NCBI RefSeq assembly: GCF_023715485.1
Contig: NZ_JAMBOF010000007.1
Coordinates: 62,001-126,000, forward strand
DNA length: 64,000 nt
Reading direction: 5' to 3'
DNA from: Mesobacillus subterraneus
GTDB taxonomy: Bacteria > Bacillota > Bacilli > Bacillales > Cytobacillaceae
Shown: piece by piece, positions 36,276 to 44,460 of the stretch
Numbering within the stretch: position 1 is the first letter of the stretch
Layout: the number at the start of each line of letters is the position of its first letter
The notes under the pieces: model-generated
What the model saw: the letters and a program-made list of their open reading frames with translations, nothing else
The model's database searches: none
Told to the model about the DNA's origin: nothing
Translations under genes and position numbers: made by a program

Positions 36276-37061
36276 ATGAACGATTTAAATCGTCAATTTC
36301 GCAATAGAATTGGATTCCCTGAGGAAACTCCAATCTCCTTGGGAAACCTGGACATCATTCTTGAATTAACCGCCGCAGCCATTCCTTTTGAAAACCTCTG
36401 CACGCTTTCTGGTGATCTGAGCGATTTGAATGAAAAGAATTTGACGGAGAAAATTATTGAAAGGAAGGAAGGCGGGCTTTGCTATGATTTGAATGGTCTG
36501 CTTTATTTATTCTTGCGGGAAAATGGGCTTGATGTTCAGCTGGTGCGGGGAGCCGTATATGTTCCGGATATTAACGGGTTCAGTCCGACAGGGAAAACGC
36601 ATGCTGCCATCTTGTTGAAAGATGCGGCGGAGAGGTACTTGGTGGATACCGGCTTCGGCGGTAATCTTCCTTTAAAACCAGTTCCCTTGAATGGAATGGA
36701 AATCAGTTCTTCGAATGGTGAGTTCCGCGTAAAGAAAGAGAAAAACGAATTTGGCGATTACTTTTTAGAAATGAAGCTAAAGAATAAAGACACTGAATGG
36801 AGATTAGGATACGCGTTCGATTCAACACAACTAGTTAAGGATATTAGCGAGCTGAATGAAATGAAGAAAATCATCACAGAACATCCACAGTCCCCTTTCA
36901 ATAAAAAACTTTTGCTGACAAGAGTGACTGCTGAGGGAAGCATGGTATTAACGGAAACTAGTTATACTCATTGGAAGGATGGTAAGATGGCGAAAGAGGA
37001 AATTGACTCGGAGCGTTTCAGGGAGCTGGCAAGGAAATACTATAAAGTTGATGTGAAATGA
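36276..37061 (+). CDS. Arylamine N-acetyltransferase (NAT)
   Basis: 261 residues, the normal size. The catalytic triad is visible: C69 in GGLCYDLN, H109 in GKTHAAIL and D124 in YLVDTGFGGN. The enzyme moves acetyl from acetyl-CoA to arylamines or hydrazines through a cysteine thioester. AGAGG lies before ATG. The next gene (EcsC) follows after 56 bases, probably an independent or loosely linked unit. Cytosolic detoxification enzyme; natural substrate unknown. Confidence 0.93.
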   Translation: MNDLNRQFRNRIGFPEETPISLGNLDIILELTAAAIPFENLCTLSGDLSDLNEKNLTEKIIERKEGGLCYDLNGLLYLFLRENGLDVQLVRGAVYVPDINGFSPTGKTHAAILLKDAAERYLVDTGFGGNLPLKPVPLNGMEISSSNGEFRVKKEKNEFGDYFLEMKLKNKDTEWRLGYAFDSTQLVKDISELNEMKKIITEHPQSPFNKKLLLTRVTAEGSMVLTETSYTHWKDGKMAKEEIDSERFRELARKYYKVDVK

Positions 37062-37117
37062 AACCTTCCTATCGTGCTAACCGTTAATATAAGTATTAAA
37101 AAATGACAGGTGGATGA

Positions 37118-37939
37118 ATGAGGATGGATTCAAGAGACTACTTATTAAATGAATTGAAGGCAATTGAAAAATGGGAAAAGGATCAGAAGGGGCTTTGGTT
37201 TTGGGAGAAGTTGACCCGCCTGCCTTTCAAGATGCTGGACCGATTCACGCCAAAATTTATCCAGGAGAAAGTAGGCACGCTGCTTGATGAGCTGGGAAGC
37301 TACATCCAAACCGGCGGCCAATATTTATCCAACGAGAAATCCGTGTTCAATTATATCGAGAAGAAGACTGGCAGAGCAGTCAGCCAGCTATCGGACCTTG
37401 AGGACATATCGGTAGAAGATATGAAGAAGGCATCATTAGCACTTGGAGAGCAGCGCAAAAAAGCAGCAACAATCCAAGGAGCCAGCACCGGGATTGGCGG
37501 AATTTTTACTCTGGCGATTGATATTCCAGCAGTGCTTGCGCTTTCCCTAAAAACACTCCAAGATATCGCGATCATTCATGGATATGATCTAAAGGAAAAG
37601 AAAGAACGAGTTTTCATCATAAAATGCCTGCAATACTCATCGGCCGATGTAGTCGGTAAACAGGCCATCTTAAATGAACTGACCGATTTCAATAACGAGA
37701 ATAAATCTCGCGAAGTGATTTCTCAGCTTCAAGGCTGGCGCGAGGTAACTCTAGCCTACACCGAATCCTTCGGCTGGAAGAAGCTGCTCCAGATGGTACC
37801 GGTAGCCGGGATTGTTTTCGGGGCGTTCGCCAACCGGTCCATGGTGAGTGACCTTGCTGAAACAGCTACAATGCTTTATCAGAAGAGGCGGATTCTGGAG
37901 AGGCTTGAGAAGGAAGGAAGCAATATTGTTGTTGATTAA
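37118..37939 (+). CDS. EcsC-family protein
   Basis: 273 residues. Typical EcsC features: an N-terminal amphipathic helical region (ELKAIEKWEKDQKGLWFW), then GASTGIGGIFTLAIDIPAVL near the middle and VPVAGIVFGAFANRSMVSD near the end, two glycine-rich hydrophobic hairpins suggesting monotopic or integral membrane association. EcsC is the third gene of the ecsABC operon in B. subtilis but is also found alone, as here. Function is not established. AGGTGG precedes the ATG at 37118; an alternative ATG two codons later exists. A strong terminator follows. Confidence 0.85.
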   Translation: MRMDSRDYLLNELKAIEKWEKDQKGLWFWEKLTRLPFKMLDRFTPKFIQEKVGTLLDELGSYIQTGGQYLSNEKSVFNYIEKKTGRAVSQLSDLEDISVEDMKKASLALGEQRKKAATIQGASTGIGGIFTLAIDIPAVLALSLKTLQDIAIIHGYDLKEKKERVFIIKCLQYSSADVVGKQAILNELTDFNNENKSREVISQLQGWREVTLAYTESFGWKKLLQMVPVAGIVFGAFANRSMVSDLAETATMLYQKRRILERLEKEGSNIVVD

Positions 37940-37965
37940 AAGTGATTTTAAAAGGAATATAGGAG

Positions 37966-38013
37966 AGAGGGTGTCCCAAAAGGTAAAAACTTTTGGGCAC
38001 CCTCTTGTTTTTT
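37966..38013 (+). terminator. Terminator of the ecsC-like gene
   Basis: AGAGGGTGTCCCAAAAG and CTTTTGGGCACCCTCT form a 16-17-bp stem with one mismatch, followed by TGTTTTTT. Confidence 0.92.
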
Positions 38014-38034
38014 AGCGGCTTGTAAAAATGGTCC

Positions 38035-38228
38035 GTTGATTTCCGTTCCAGGCGCTTCGCTTTCCGCGAGGCTGGCGCTGAGCCTCCTCGCCGCCGTTGG
38101 CGTCTGTGGGGTCTCACCTGTCCAGCTGAGCCCGCAGGACATTGATTGACTTCTTCGAACTTGCCCACGCACGATGAAAATGCGTTAGCATTTTCGGAGG
38201 AGTCTTCGCGCCTTCCACTCCAATCAAC
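38035..38228. repeat. REP/MITE-like element, family 2, with terminal inverted repeats (about 194 bp)
   Basis: Starts GTTGATTTCCGTTCCAGGCG and ends GCGCCTTCCACTCCAATCAAC-like, so the two ends are imperfect inverted repeats of about 20 bp. Inside are GC-rich stems, a perfect hairpin GAAAATGC/GCATTTTC and GGAGGAGTCTTCGCG. Composition differs sharply from flanking DNA. I recall many relatives in Bacillaceae genomes. It has no coding capacity. Confidence 0.82.
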
Positions 38229-38257
38229 TCAGGTTTCTAAACTCAGGTTGGGTTTAT

Positions 38258-39274
38258 TCAACCTTTTGAGTCACCTTCTCTATTTATAAGCATACGTTTC
38301 TTACCATATTGGAGCAGCTGATAAGCAATATACGATAATGTGAAGACAAGGAAGACATCAAGCAAATTCAAAAACAGGTGATGCGATCCTTGCTCTAGTC
38401 TCAATTTCTTGAACAAGATGTCGATCATATCAATGAAAAATACATGGATCGCATAGATTCCAAGTGAATTGGCGCCTATTTTCGTGAGTAATGATCCTTT
38501 TCCTAACTTGGGGCTGCTTAAGGCGAATAAGAACAGAAAGACAGTCAGGAATATAGTCGAGAAAAAGTATTCTCCATGCTTCGCATCTAAGCCCTTTTCC
38601 AGCCAATATCCTTCAAATATCTGAGTGATTAAGAAAAAACAAAACAAATAAAAGTAATTTAATTTCGGAAACCTTTGAATCGAAGCAAACCAAAATCCCA
38701 TAGTTGTATAGAACAAGCTAACATATAGTGCAGCTCTGGTAGTGCTTACCGGGAGTTCATCGAAAACAGAATAAGATTGTCCGAAAAGGCCTAACAGATT
38801 CAGGCATAGGCTGATGATTAAAAGGAGTTTCACTTTTTTCAACCTGAAGAAAAAGTATAAAATAGCAATGCTCCATGCCAGGGAGATCACAAACCATAAT
38901 TGGTAGCCGCTCGTTCCCTGGCCGTAATAGAGCAGGTTAAGAGCAGTCATTCCATCGAAATACTTAGGTAGCTCATCCTGATTTGTGAAAAATAGCCTTA
39001 CGATATCATAGGTAAAATAAAAAATAAGCCAGCTAAAATAAATCTTCAGGATCTTGGTAACATATTTCTTGAAGTAGGAGTAGGACTCAGTGTGATTGTT
39101 CACCTTAAGACTGAACAGGTAGCCGGAAGCAGCAAAGAAAAAAGGGACAGCAAATCTTGATGCATTATCGAGAATGAAATATCCAAGCTTGTCATTGCCA
39201 GGGAATGTGTGGATGATTACGACTGCCAGTATCGCAAAGAATTTTACAAAGTCGATTGCATAATTTCGCTCCAT
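38258..39274 (-). CDS. Acyltransferase family 3 membrane protein
   Basis: 338 residues with about ten membrane segments. Begins IDFVKFFAILAVVIIHTF with the conserved His of the acyltransferase 3 family (H22), followed by the characteristic SRFAVPFFFAASGYLFS. Members O-acetylate or succinylate cell-surface polysaccharides, teichoic acids or antibiotics from the membrane. No partner glycan genes adjoin it. The ribosome site (GAGGCAG) is modest. The gene ends next to REP element family 2, with no clear terminator. Confidence 0.88.
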   Translation of the reverse strand: MERNYAIDFVKFFAILAVVIIHTFPGNDKLGYFILDNASRFAVPFFFAASGYLFSLKVNNHTESYSYFKKYVTKILKIYFSWLIFYFTYDIVRLFFTNQDELPKYFDGMTALNLLYYGQGTSGYQLWFVISLAWSIAILYFFFRLKKVKLLLIISLCLNLLGLFGQSYSVFDELPVSTTRAALYVSLFYTTMGFWFASIQRFPKLNYFYLFCFFLITQIFEGYWLEKGLDAKHGEYFFSTIFLTVFLFLFALSSPKLGKGSLLTKIGANSLGIYAIHVFFIDMIDILFKKLRLEQGSHHLFLNLLDVFLVFTLSYIAYQLLQYGKKRMLINREGDSKG

Positions 39275-39345
39275 ATATCTGCCTCGAATGCTTCATAATA
39301 AGTGGTTATAGTATTTCCTAAGTCAATTCGCTTTATGTCCTAAGT

Positions 39346-39375
39346 GAATATGAGGGTGACTGTCTTGGGATAATA
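39346..39375 (+). promoter_or_regulatory. Candidate forespore (sigma-G/sigma-F) promoter
   Basis: GAATA, 18 bases, GATAATA, against the sigma-G consensus GNATR-N18-CATNHTA: perfect -35 and spacing, 6 of 7 in the -10. Start near 39382, 25 bases before the small gene. Confidence 0.55.
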
Positions 39376-39406
39376 GAGGTGCATTAAAAATTAGGAGGCC
39401 GCCCCG

Positions 39407-39547
39407 ATGAAACCAGGTAAAAGTCAGCAAGACAAATCAAAAAATCAGATTTATGAACAGACGAATGAAGCTATACAAAAGACCGAACAGTCTGCTCAAG
39501 AAGATGGCTTTCGCTATGATTATGATGATTCGTCTGATGTAAAATAA
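39407..39547 (+). CDS. Tiny hydrophilic protein, possible small spore protein (46 residues)
   Basis: ATG at 39407 has a perfect AGGAGG 8 bases upstream. The product starts MKPGKSQQDKSKNQIYEQ and ends RYDYDDSSDVK: hydrophilic, rich in Gln, Lys and Asp, with no Cys or Trp. A sigma-G-like promoter lies directly upstream. Size and composition are those of minor small acid-soluble spore proteins, but I cannot place it in a named family. Its strong ribosome site makes it likely to be translated. Confidence 0.65.
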   Translation: MKPGKSQQDKSKNQIYEQTNEAIQKTEQSAQEDGFRYDYDDSSDVK

Positions 39548-39687
39548 AGGTGTTTTAGCATTGTTTTACGAACCGAGTTTCCATCCTGCATTTTTCTTGT
39601 CTTCGAGGTTTCTGACAGGGGATGTTCTAAAACTCGTAAACATCCAAATGCTGTAGAACCAACAAATTTATTGAAAAAAGCCTAAAT

Positions 39688-39727
39688 AAAAATGAGGAAA
39701 AACTATCGCGGTTTTTCCTCATTTTTT
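39688..39727. terminator. Bidirectional terminator
   Basis: AAAAATGAGGAAAAAC and GTTTTTCCTCATTTTT form a 16-bp perfect stem with a 7-base loop, flanked by A and T tracts. Serves the MFS gene on the minus strand and the small gene on the plus strand. Confidence 0.92.
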
Positions 39728-40984
39728 CTATACAGTTTTTCGTAAAATCAACGCCTCTTTCTTCGTTCTTCCTCGAAACAGAAACAACCCTCCGTAAAGC
39801 ATAAATGTTCCCGCCATCAAGATGATCCCGATATAGACGCTCATCATGCTCGGAACTAAGAATGCGCCGATGATGATCGTTGAACGGGCGATTAAATCGG
39901 CGCCGCTAAAGCTGATTCCCGAGAAAGCAGAGTAAGACCCACGCTTGTCTTCTGGCATCATATTCGCTTTTTCAGCATTGGCGATTGGAGAGTAGATCAA
40001 CTCTCCAATCGTGGCGACCAGAGTGAAGAAAAGCAATGTGTACCAGGCATTAGCTGACGTGATGACAGTATAGCCGATGCTGTAAACAATTAATCCGGCT
40101 AAAAGCATTTTCTTTTTATCAAACTTGTCGCTAACCTTTGTGACGATAAAAGTAAACAAAACAACAAGGAGCATATTTTCAATGTTTAAGAGACTCAGCA
40201 TCCTTACTCCTGATAATTCAAACTCCCCGAAAAACAGAGGACGGAATTCTTCGGCTAAACGGACGCCGATGTAACTGTTGAGAGAAAACTCAGCCGCGTA
40301 TATGCACATACCGCCTGCTACTGCCATAACGAAGGGCCTGTCTTGAAGGGCGACTTTGTAGTTAGCCAACAGGTCGATGAAAATGTTTTTATGTTTTTGC
40401 TTCAGACGGATTACGGACGTGTCCTGCAGCCAGATTGAATAGGCAATCGGCAATAAAGAAGATACGATTGTAAGAACCATGAATAAAGAAAGTTGATGAT
40501 AAGCATAAAACAAACCGCCTAAGGCTGCTCCAATCGCCATTGACAGGTTATTGAGCCAGTAATCAAAAGCATAAATGGCTTTGCGGTTATCAGCAGTTGT
40601 CGAGTCAACAATGATCGCATGCATCGCCGGCCGCCCGAGACTGCTTGAAGCCATGAAAACCATGTAACTGTATGCGAACAAGAGAATTAGCTTCTGTTCA
40701 GGAATTAAGCTTACAGTCATCAGCCCAAACGTAATGGCACTGACGGTGGATGTCAGCAACAAGACTGTTATTCGCCGGCAGCGGTCAGAAAGATAACCTC
40801 CGATCAAATTGCTAAGAAATCCAACGAACACATTTATCCCAAGGAATATACCAGCCCATACAGCTCCTTTATGCTGAGCAAAAAAGAGGGCCATGAAGGG
40901 CATGACGGCACTGGATATCGTTTTGTTAAAAAAGTTTGTTATTAGGCGTACTTTCAAATTTTGTGGAAAGTCTTTCCAATTCAT
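39728..40984 (-). CDS. MFS transporter (DHA1-type) paired with an SgrR-like regulator
   Basis: 418 residues, about 12 hydrophobic segments, with motif A-like GGYLSDRCRRITVLL after the second segment and SLGRPAMHAIIVD, as in the multidrug/sugar efflux group (MdtH/SetA-like). AAAGGAG precedes ATG. It diverges from an SgrR-like regulator gene with only 97 bases between, a pairing seen repeatedly in bacilli and similar to sgrR-setA in enterobacteria. Substrate unknown; the regulator's solute-binding domain would be expected to sense it or a related oligopeptide or sugar. Confidence 0.85.
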   Translation of the reverse strand: MNWKDFPQNLKVRLITNFFNKTISSAVMPFMALFFAQHKGAVWAGIFLGINVFVGFLSNLIGGYLSDRCRRITVLLLTSTVSAITFGLMTVSLIPEQKLILLFAYSYMVFMASSSLGRPAMHAIIVDSTTADNRKAIYAFDYWLNNLSMAIGAALGGLFYAYHQLSLFMVLTIVSSLLPIAYSIWLQDTSVIRLKQKHKNIFIDLLANYKVALQDRPFVMAVAGGMCIYAAEFSLNSYIGVRLAEEFRPLFFGEFELSGVRMLSLLNIENMLLVVLFTFIVTKVSDKFDKKKMLLAGLIVYSIGYTVITSANAWYTLLFFTLVATIGELIYSPIANAEKANMMPEDKRGSYSAFSGISFSGADLIARSTIIIGAFLVPSMMSVYIGIILMAGTFMLYGGLFLFRGRTKKEALILRKTV

Positions 40985-41081
40985 ATTGCCAGCTCCTTTC
41001 GATATTTGTATATTAAAGGAGACGAAGCGAATTAAAAATGCCCTTTTAATATAAAAATGTCCACTTTTAAGGAGACTGCCA

Positions 41082-42728
41082 ATGGATCGATATTTACTGT
41101 CTTTATGGAATCAGGTGGAAGCAGGAAAAATAAAAGTAGAAAAGATCGCTGACCAGCTAATGCTCAGTACGAAGCAGACTCGCCGCAAGCTGCAGCAGTG
41201 GCAGGATGAAGGATGGCTTACTTTCCAGTCTGGCCGGGGAAGAGGGAATACCTCATCCCTGGAGTGGCATCGGGAGGTTGAACGGGAATATGAACAGGCC
41301 TTTTTTATACTGCTTGAAAAGGAGCCAGTTGAATTCGTAAGTAAATTGCTGCTGCTGGACTGGTCTATTGAAACAAAACAGCGGCTGATGACCGCATTCC
41401 AGGCAAAACTGGGGTTTCAGCAGGAAGGGGATGACAGGCTGATCATTCCGAGGTTTTATCCCTTTTTAACTTTTCACCCTTTAAAGGCGGCCGATGCCCA
41501 TAGCGCTAATATTGTTGCTAATCTTTATAACCGGGTTGTTTCGTTAAATCCCGATCATACTGTCAACGCCGAATTGGCCCATACATGGGAATACACGAAT
41601 ACTTCACTGCTGTTGTATTTACGGAAAGACGTTGCCTTTCATGATGGCTCAATCCTGAGAGCGGAGGATGTAGCTGCATCACTGAAACGAATGAAGGAGG
41701 ATGAGCATTTCCGGAATCTGTGGGAACCAATCAGCCATATTTCTACTCCGGCACCACTTGTGGTGAAGCTGGATTTTCCCTCTGGCTGCACGTATGTCCT
41801 TCAGCTTTTGGGCAATCTGTCCGCAAGCATATATAAAGAAACCAATGGGAGACTGCTGGGTACGGGGGGCTTTTATCTGGCAGAAGAAACCGAGGACAAA
41901 ACGGTTCTTACTGCCTTCAAACAGCATTTCGGCAACCGGCCGCTCCTGGACCAGATTGAGTTTATTCAAGTTCCTAAAGAGTTTCAAGTCGTCTATTATG
42001 GCGGCCATGAATCAAAAGAGGTAGATACCTTTAAAGTCGAAAGTGATTCAGGTTTCGGTATTGTTGTCATGAACCCTTTCCGGAAGTCGGATATGGCACG
42101 CAAAGAAGTCAGGGACTACATTCATATGCTGATTTCCAAGCATCGGCATGAGCTGTCCATAATCAATAACAGGATTACTGGCAACAATGAAGGCTGTTTA
42201 ATCGGCCACTCTCAGACCTATACGATGCCGGAAATTCCGAAACCGACACTTAATGGACCAATAAAATTCAGGTGGGTCAACTACACAAAAGATACCGCTC
42301 AGTGGATAAAAAGTACGCTGGAACAGGGCGGGATTGAAATCGAGATGGAGGAAATCTCCTTTCAGGAATCCATTTATAATCCAGATGTCTATTTAGATGC
42401 TGACATGTTCGTACATGGGGAGATTTTTGAGCTCAACCAAACCTTTTCTTATTTTTTCTTTTTGAAAAACAGCTTCTCACCGTTGCATTTCATGGTCGAA
42501 AGAGATGGATACTTGCAGCGCAAAATCGAGGCGTATAACTCCATTCCCTTCGAAAACTGGAACGACCACCACTTGGAAATCGAACAATATTTGTTGAAGG
42601 AGTCCTTATGCGTGCCGCTCTATTATGTAAAACGGCAAATCCCTTTTTCTATCAATCTGTTGAATGTGGAGATCAAGCATTTTGGGTATGTGGACTTAAC
42701 CAAGCTTTGGACGAAGCCGGGGGTTTAG
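41082..42728 (+). CDS. SgrR-like transcriptional regulator (HTH plus solute-binding domain)
   Basis: 548 residues. The N-terminal ~110 residues are the SgrR-type winged HTH (KIADQLMLSTKQTRRKLQQW, then GWLTFQSGRGRGNTSSLEW). Residues about 160-540 are a cytoplasmic version of the family 5 oligopeptide-binding protein, seen in LRKDVAFHDGSILRAEDVAA and LLGTGGFYLAEE. There is no signal peptide or lipobox, so the binding domain works as an intracellular sensor. Divergent from an MFS gene that it probably regulates. AAGGAG precedes ATG. It ends with the stop-adjacent hairpin element copy 4. Confidence 0.87.
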   Translation: MDRYLLSLWNQVEAGKIKVEKIADQLMLSTKQTRRKLQQWQDEGWLTFQSGRGRGNTSSLEWHREVEREYEQAFFILLEKEPVEFVSKLLLLDWSIETKQRLMTAFQAKLGFQQEGDDRLIIPRFYPFLTFHPLKAADAHSANIVANLYNRVVSLNPDHTVNAELAHTWEYTNTSLLLYLRKDVAFHDGSILRAEDVAASLKRMKEDEHFRNLWEPISHISTPAPLVVKLDFPSGCTYVLQLLGNLSASIYKETNGRLLGTGGFYLAEETEDKTVLTAFKQHFGNRPLLDQIEFIQVPKEFQVVYYGGHESKEVDTFKVESDSGFGIVVMNPFRKSDMARKEVRDYIHMLISKHRHELSIINNRITGNNEGCLIGHSQTYTMPEIPKPTLNGPIKFRWVNYTKDTAQWIKSTLEQGGIEIEMEEISFQESIYNPDVYLDADMFVHGEIFELNQTFSYFFFLKNSFSPLHFMVERDGYLQRKIEAYNSIPFENWNDHHLEIEQYLLKESLCVPLYYVKRQIPFSINLLNVEIKHFGYVDLTKLWTKPGV

Positions 42729-42755
42729 GAAGCAAGAGAACCGTCCCCTTGCTTC
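42729..42755 (+). repeat. Stop-adjacent hairpin element, copy 4
   Basis: GAAGCAAG...CTTGCTTC around AGAACCGTCCC, the inverted form of the GGGACGGTTCT core at 1467 and 15607. It starts on the base after the TAG stop and is followed by TTTG. Confidence 0.7.
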
Positions 42756-42822
42756 TTTGTTGAAGGAGATAGGCTGGGGATTGGCGAATATCATTACAAA
42801 ATTAATCGGCAAAGGAGATCTT

Positions 42823-43875
42823 ATGTCTAAAAAAGATTTTTTCATAGCTTCCTTGCTCGGCGGGGCAATTGGCGATGCTCTTGGGTATACGGTGGAGTTC
42901 ATGAATTCGGATGAAATCAAGTTGAGGTTTGGGGAAGAGGGAATAATTGATCTAGTTCCTGATAGAGTAACTGGGAAGGCGCTTATTTCTGATGACACAC
43001 AAATGACGCTGTTTACAGCGGATGGATTGTTGTGGGCATATGACCGAATGAGCAGCAGAGGGATTGGTACTTATGCGGGAAGCGGAGTCTATCAATCTTA
43101 TCTTCGCTGGCTTTATACCCAGACGAGGACCTTGCCTGATGAACACTATGAATGGCTTCTCGATCCGCAGCCGCATGAGGTAAGCGACAGTATTTTAACT
43201 TATAGGGAATTGTTTTCACTGAGAGCTCCGGGCAATACTTGTTTATCGGCACTTGAGAGCAACAGAATGGGGACAATCGAAAAGCCGATCAATAACAGCA
43301 AGGGATGCGGCGGAGTCATGCGTGTTGCTCCGGCAGGGTTATTTTTACATAAAGATCCTGAAGAAGCATTCCGAGTGGCTGCTGAAGTGGCGGCGATTAC
43401 ACATGGCCACCCATCAGGATATCTTGCTGCAGGTGCAATGGCAGCAATTATTGCAGAACTGATCAACGGTAAAAGTATGGACATAAGCGCTGCTAAGGCA
43501 TTAGCCATTTTAAAAAGCTATCCTCAGCATGAAGAAACACTGCAGGCACTCATTGAGGCGATTGAGCTTGCCAAAAGTGATGAGAACCCAGAAGACGCGA
43601 TTGCGAAACTTGGCGAAGGCTGGGTTGCTGAAGAAGCTCTGGCAATCGCACTTTATTGTGCATTGAAAGAAACAGATTTCAAGAAGGCCTTAATCATGTC
43701 AGTCAATCATGACGGAGACAGTGATTCGACAGGCTCTATATGCGGCAATATCCTTGGTGCTTGTTTTGGCCTAAAAGCGCTGCCGGAAAAATGGGCGGAG
43801 AAGGTCGAGCTCAAGGATTTAATCATTGACATGAGTGGCAGAATGTATGATTTATCCGAAAAGGCATTTAAATAA
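42823..43875 (+). CDS. ADP-ribosylglycohydrolase family protein
   Basis: 350 residues from ATG 42823 with AAAGGAG upstream; the frame is open 22 codons further but without a site. Motifs of the family: GGAIGDALGYTVEF at the start, SDDTQMTLFTADGL (magnesium ligands), ITHGHPSGYLAAGAM in the middle and NHDGDSDSTGSICGN near the end, where Asp residues bind the two magnesium ions. Such enzymes remove ADP-ribose from proteins, nucleic acids or small molecules. No ADP-ribosyltransferase is nearby, so the target is unknown. A terminator follows 22 bases after the stop. Confidence 0.92.
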   Translation: MSKKDFFIASLLGGAIGDALGYTVEFMNSDEIKLRFGEEGIIDLVPDRVTGKALISDDTQMTLFTADGLLWAYDRMSSRGIGTYAGSGVYQSYLRWLYTQTRTLPDEHYEWLLDPQPHEVSDSILTYRELFSLRAPGNTCLSALESNRMGTIEKPINNSKGCGGVMRVAPAGLFLHKDPEEAFRVAAEVAAITHGHPSGYLAAGAMAAIIAELINGKSMDISAAKALAILKSYPQHEETLQALIEAIELAKSDENPEDAIAKLGEGWVAEEALAIALYCALKETDFKKALIMSVNHDGDSDSTGSICGNILGACFGLKALPEKWAEKVELKDLIIDMSGRMYDLSEKAFK

Positions 43876-43897
43876 CAAGTAATTGAAAAGCAGCGAG

Positions 43898-43928
43898 GAA
43901 ATCACTCTTTTGGAGTGGTTTCTTTTTT
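43898..43928 (+). terminator. Terminator of the ADP-ribosylglycohydrolase gene
   Basis: GAAATCACTC and GAGTGGTTTC with a 5-base loop and TTTTTT. Confidence 0.88.
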
Positions 43929-43996
43929 GTAAAATGAAACCTTTGGCTACAGGAAAACGTTAATAGAGGTATCCGTTTTTTGGAAGGTGAGGATGA

Positions 43997-44272
43997 ATGA
44001 AGAACTTCTTTAAATTTATCGCAGCGTTTACTCTAGGTCTCCTATTCTCAGGCGGCCTGGATTTGGATGATATAAAATTTCAAAGAAACATCAGGAAACT
44101 GAAAAAGGAAAAATGGTTTAAGGATAAGAGTGATAATGGCAGATACTATGAAAGTATCTATCATAATCAGGAACTTAAAAACTATCTACTCACTAATGGG
44201 ATCACAGATAAGATTATTAATAACAATGAGGAGAGAGAACGGTTCTTGAGCTTTATTAGAAGAGAGTTCTAG
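43997..44272 (+). CDS. Hypothetical small protein with N-terminal hydrophobic segment (91 residues)
   Basis: GAAGGTGAGG lies before ATG. A hydrophobic stretch (FFKFIAAFTLGLLFSGG) could anchor it or act as an uncleaved signal. The rest is strongly charged (KLKKEKWFKDKSDNG, NNNEERERFLSFIRREF). No family recognised. It stands alone, with about 190 bases to the coiled-coil gene. Confidence 0.65.
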   Translation: MKNFFKFIAAFTLGLLFSGGLDLDDIKFQRNIRKLKKEKWFKDKSDNGRYYESIYHNQELKNYLLTNGITDKIINNNEERERFLSFIRREF

Positions 44273-44460
44273 GTGTAATTAGCCTGCCGATCGAAGAAGG
44301 AAGCCTTTCTCTGCAAGCTTTTTAACTGAATATGAGCTGAATTTCTTAAAAATTCAATAATTTCAAGTCGAATTCTGTAAAAATAGGACGAGAGAACTAA
44401 TGGAAACAGAGGAAATACATGGTAGAATCCAAGTGACGTGACTATTAGGAGGATTGAATC

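Noticed and set aside
42757-42822. 22-codon extension of the ADP-ribosylglycohydrolase
   Set aside because: AAAGGAG sits 7 bases before ATG 42823, and the extension overlaps the stop-adjacent hairpin region.
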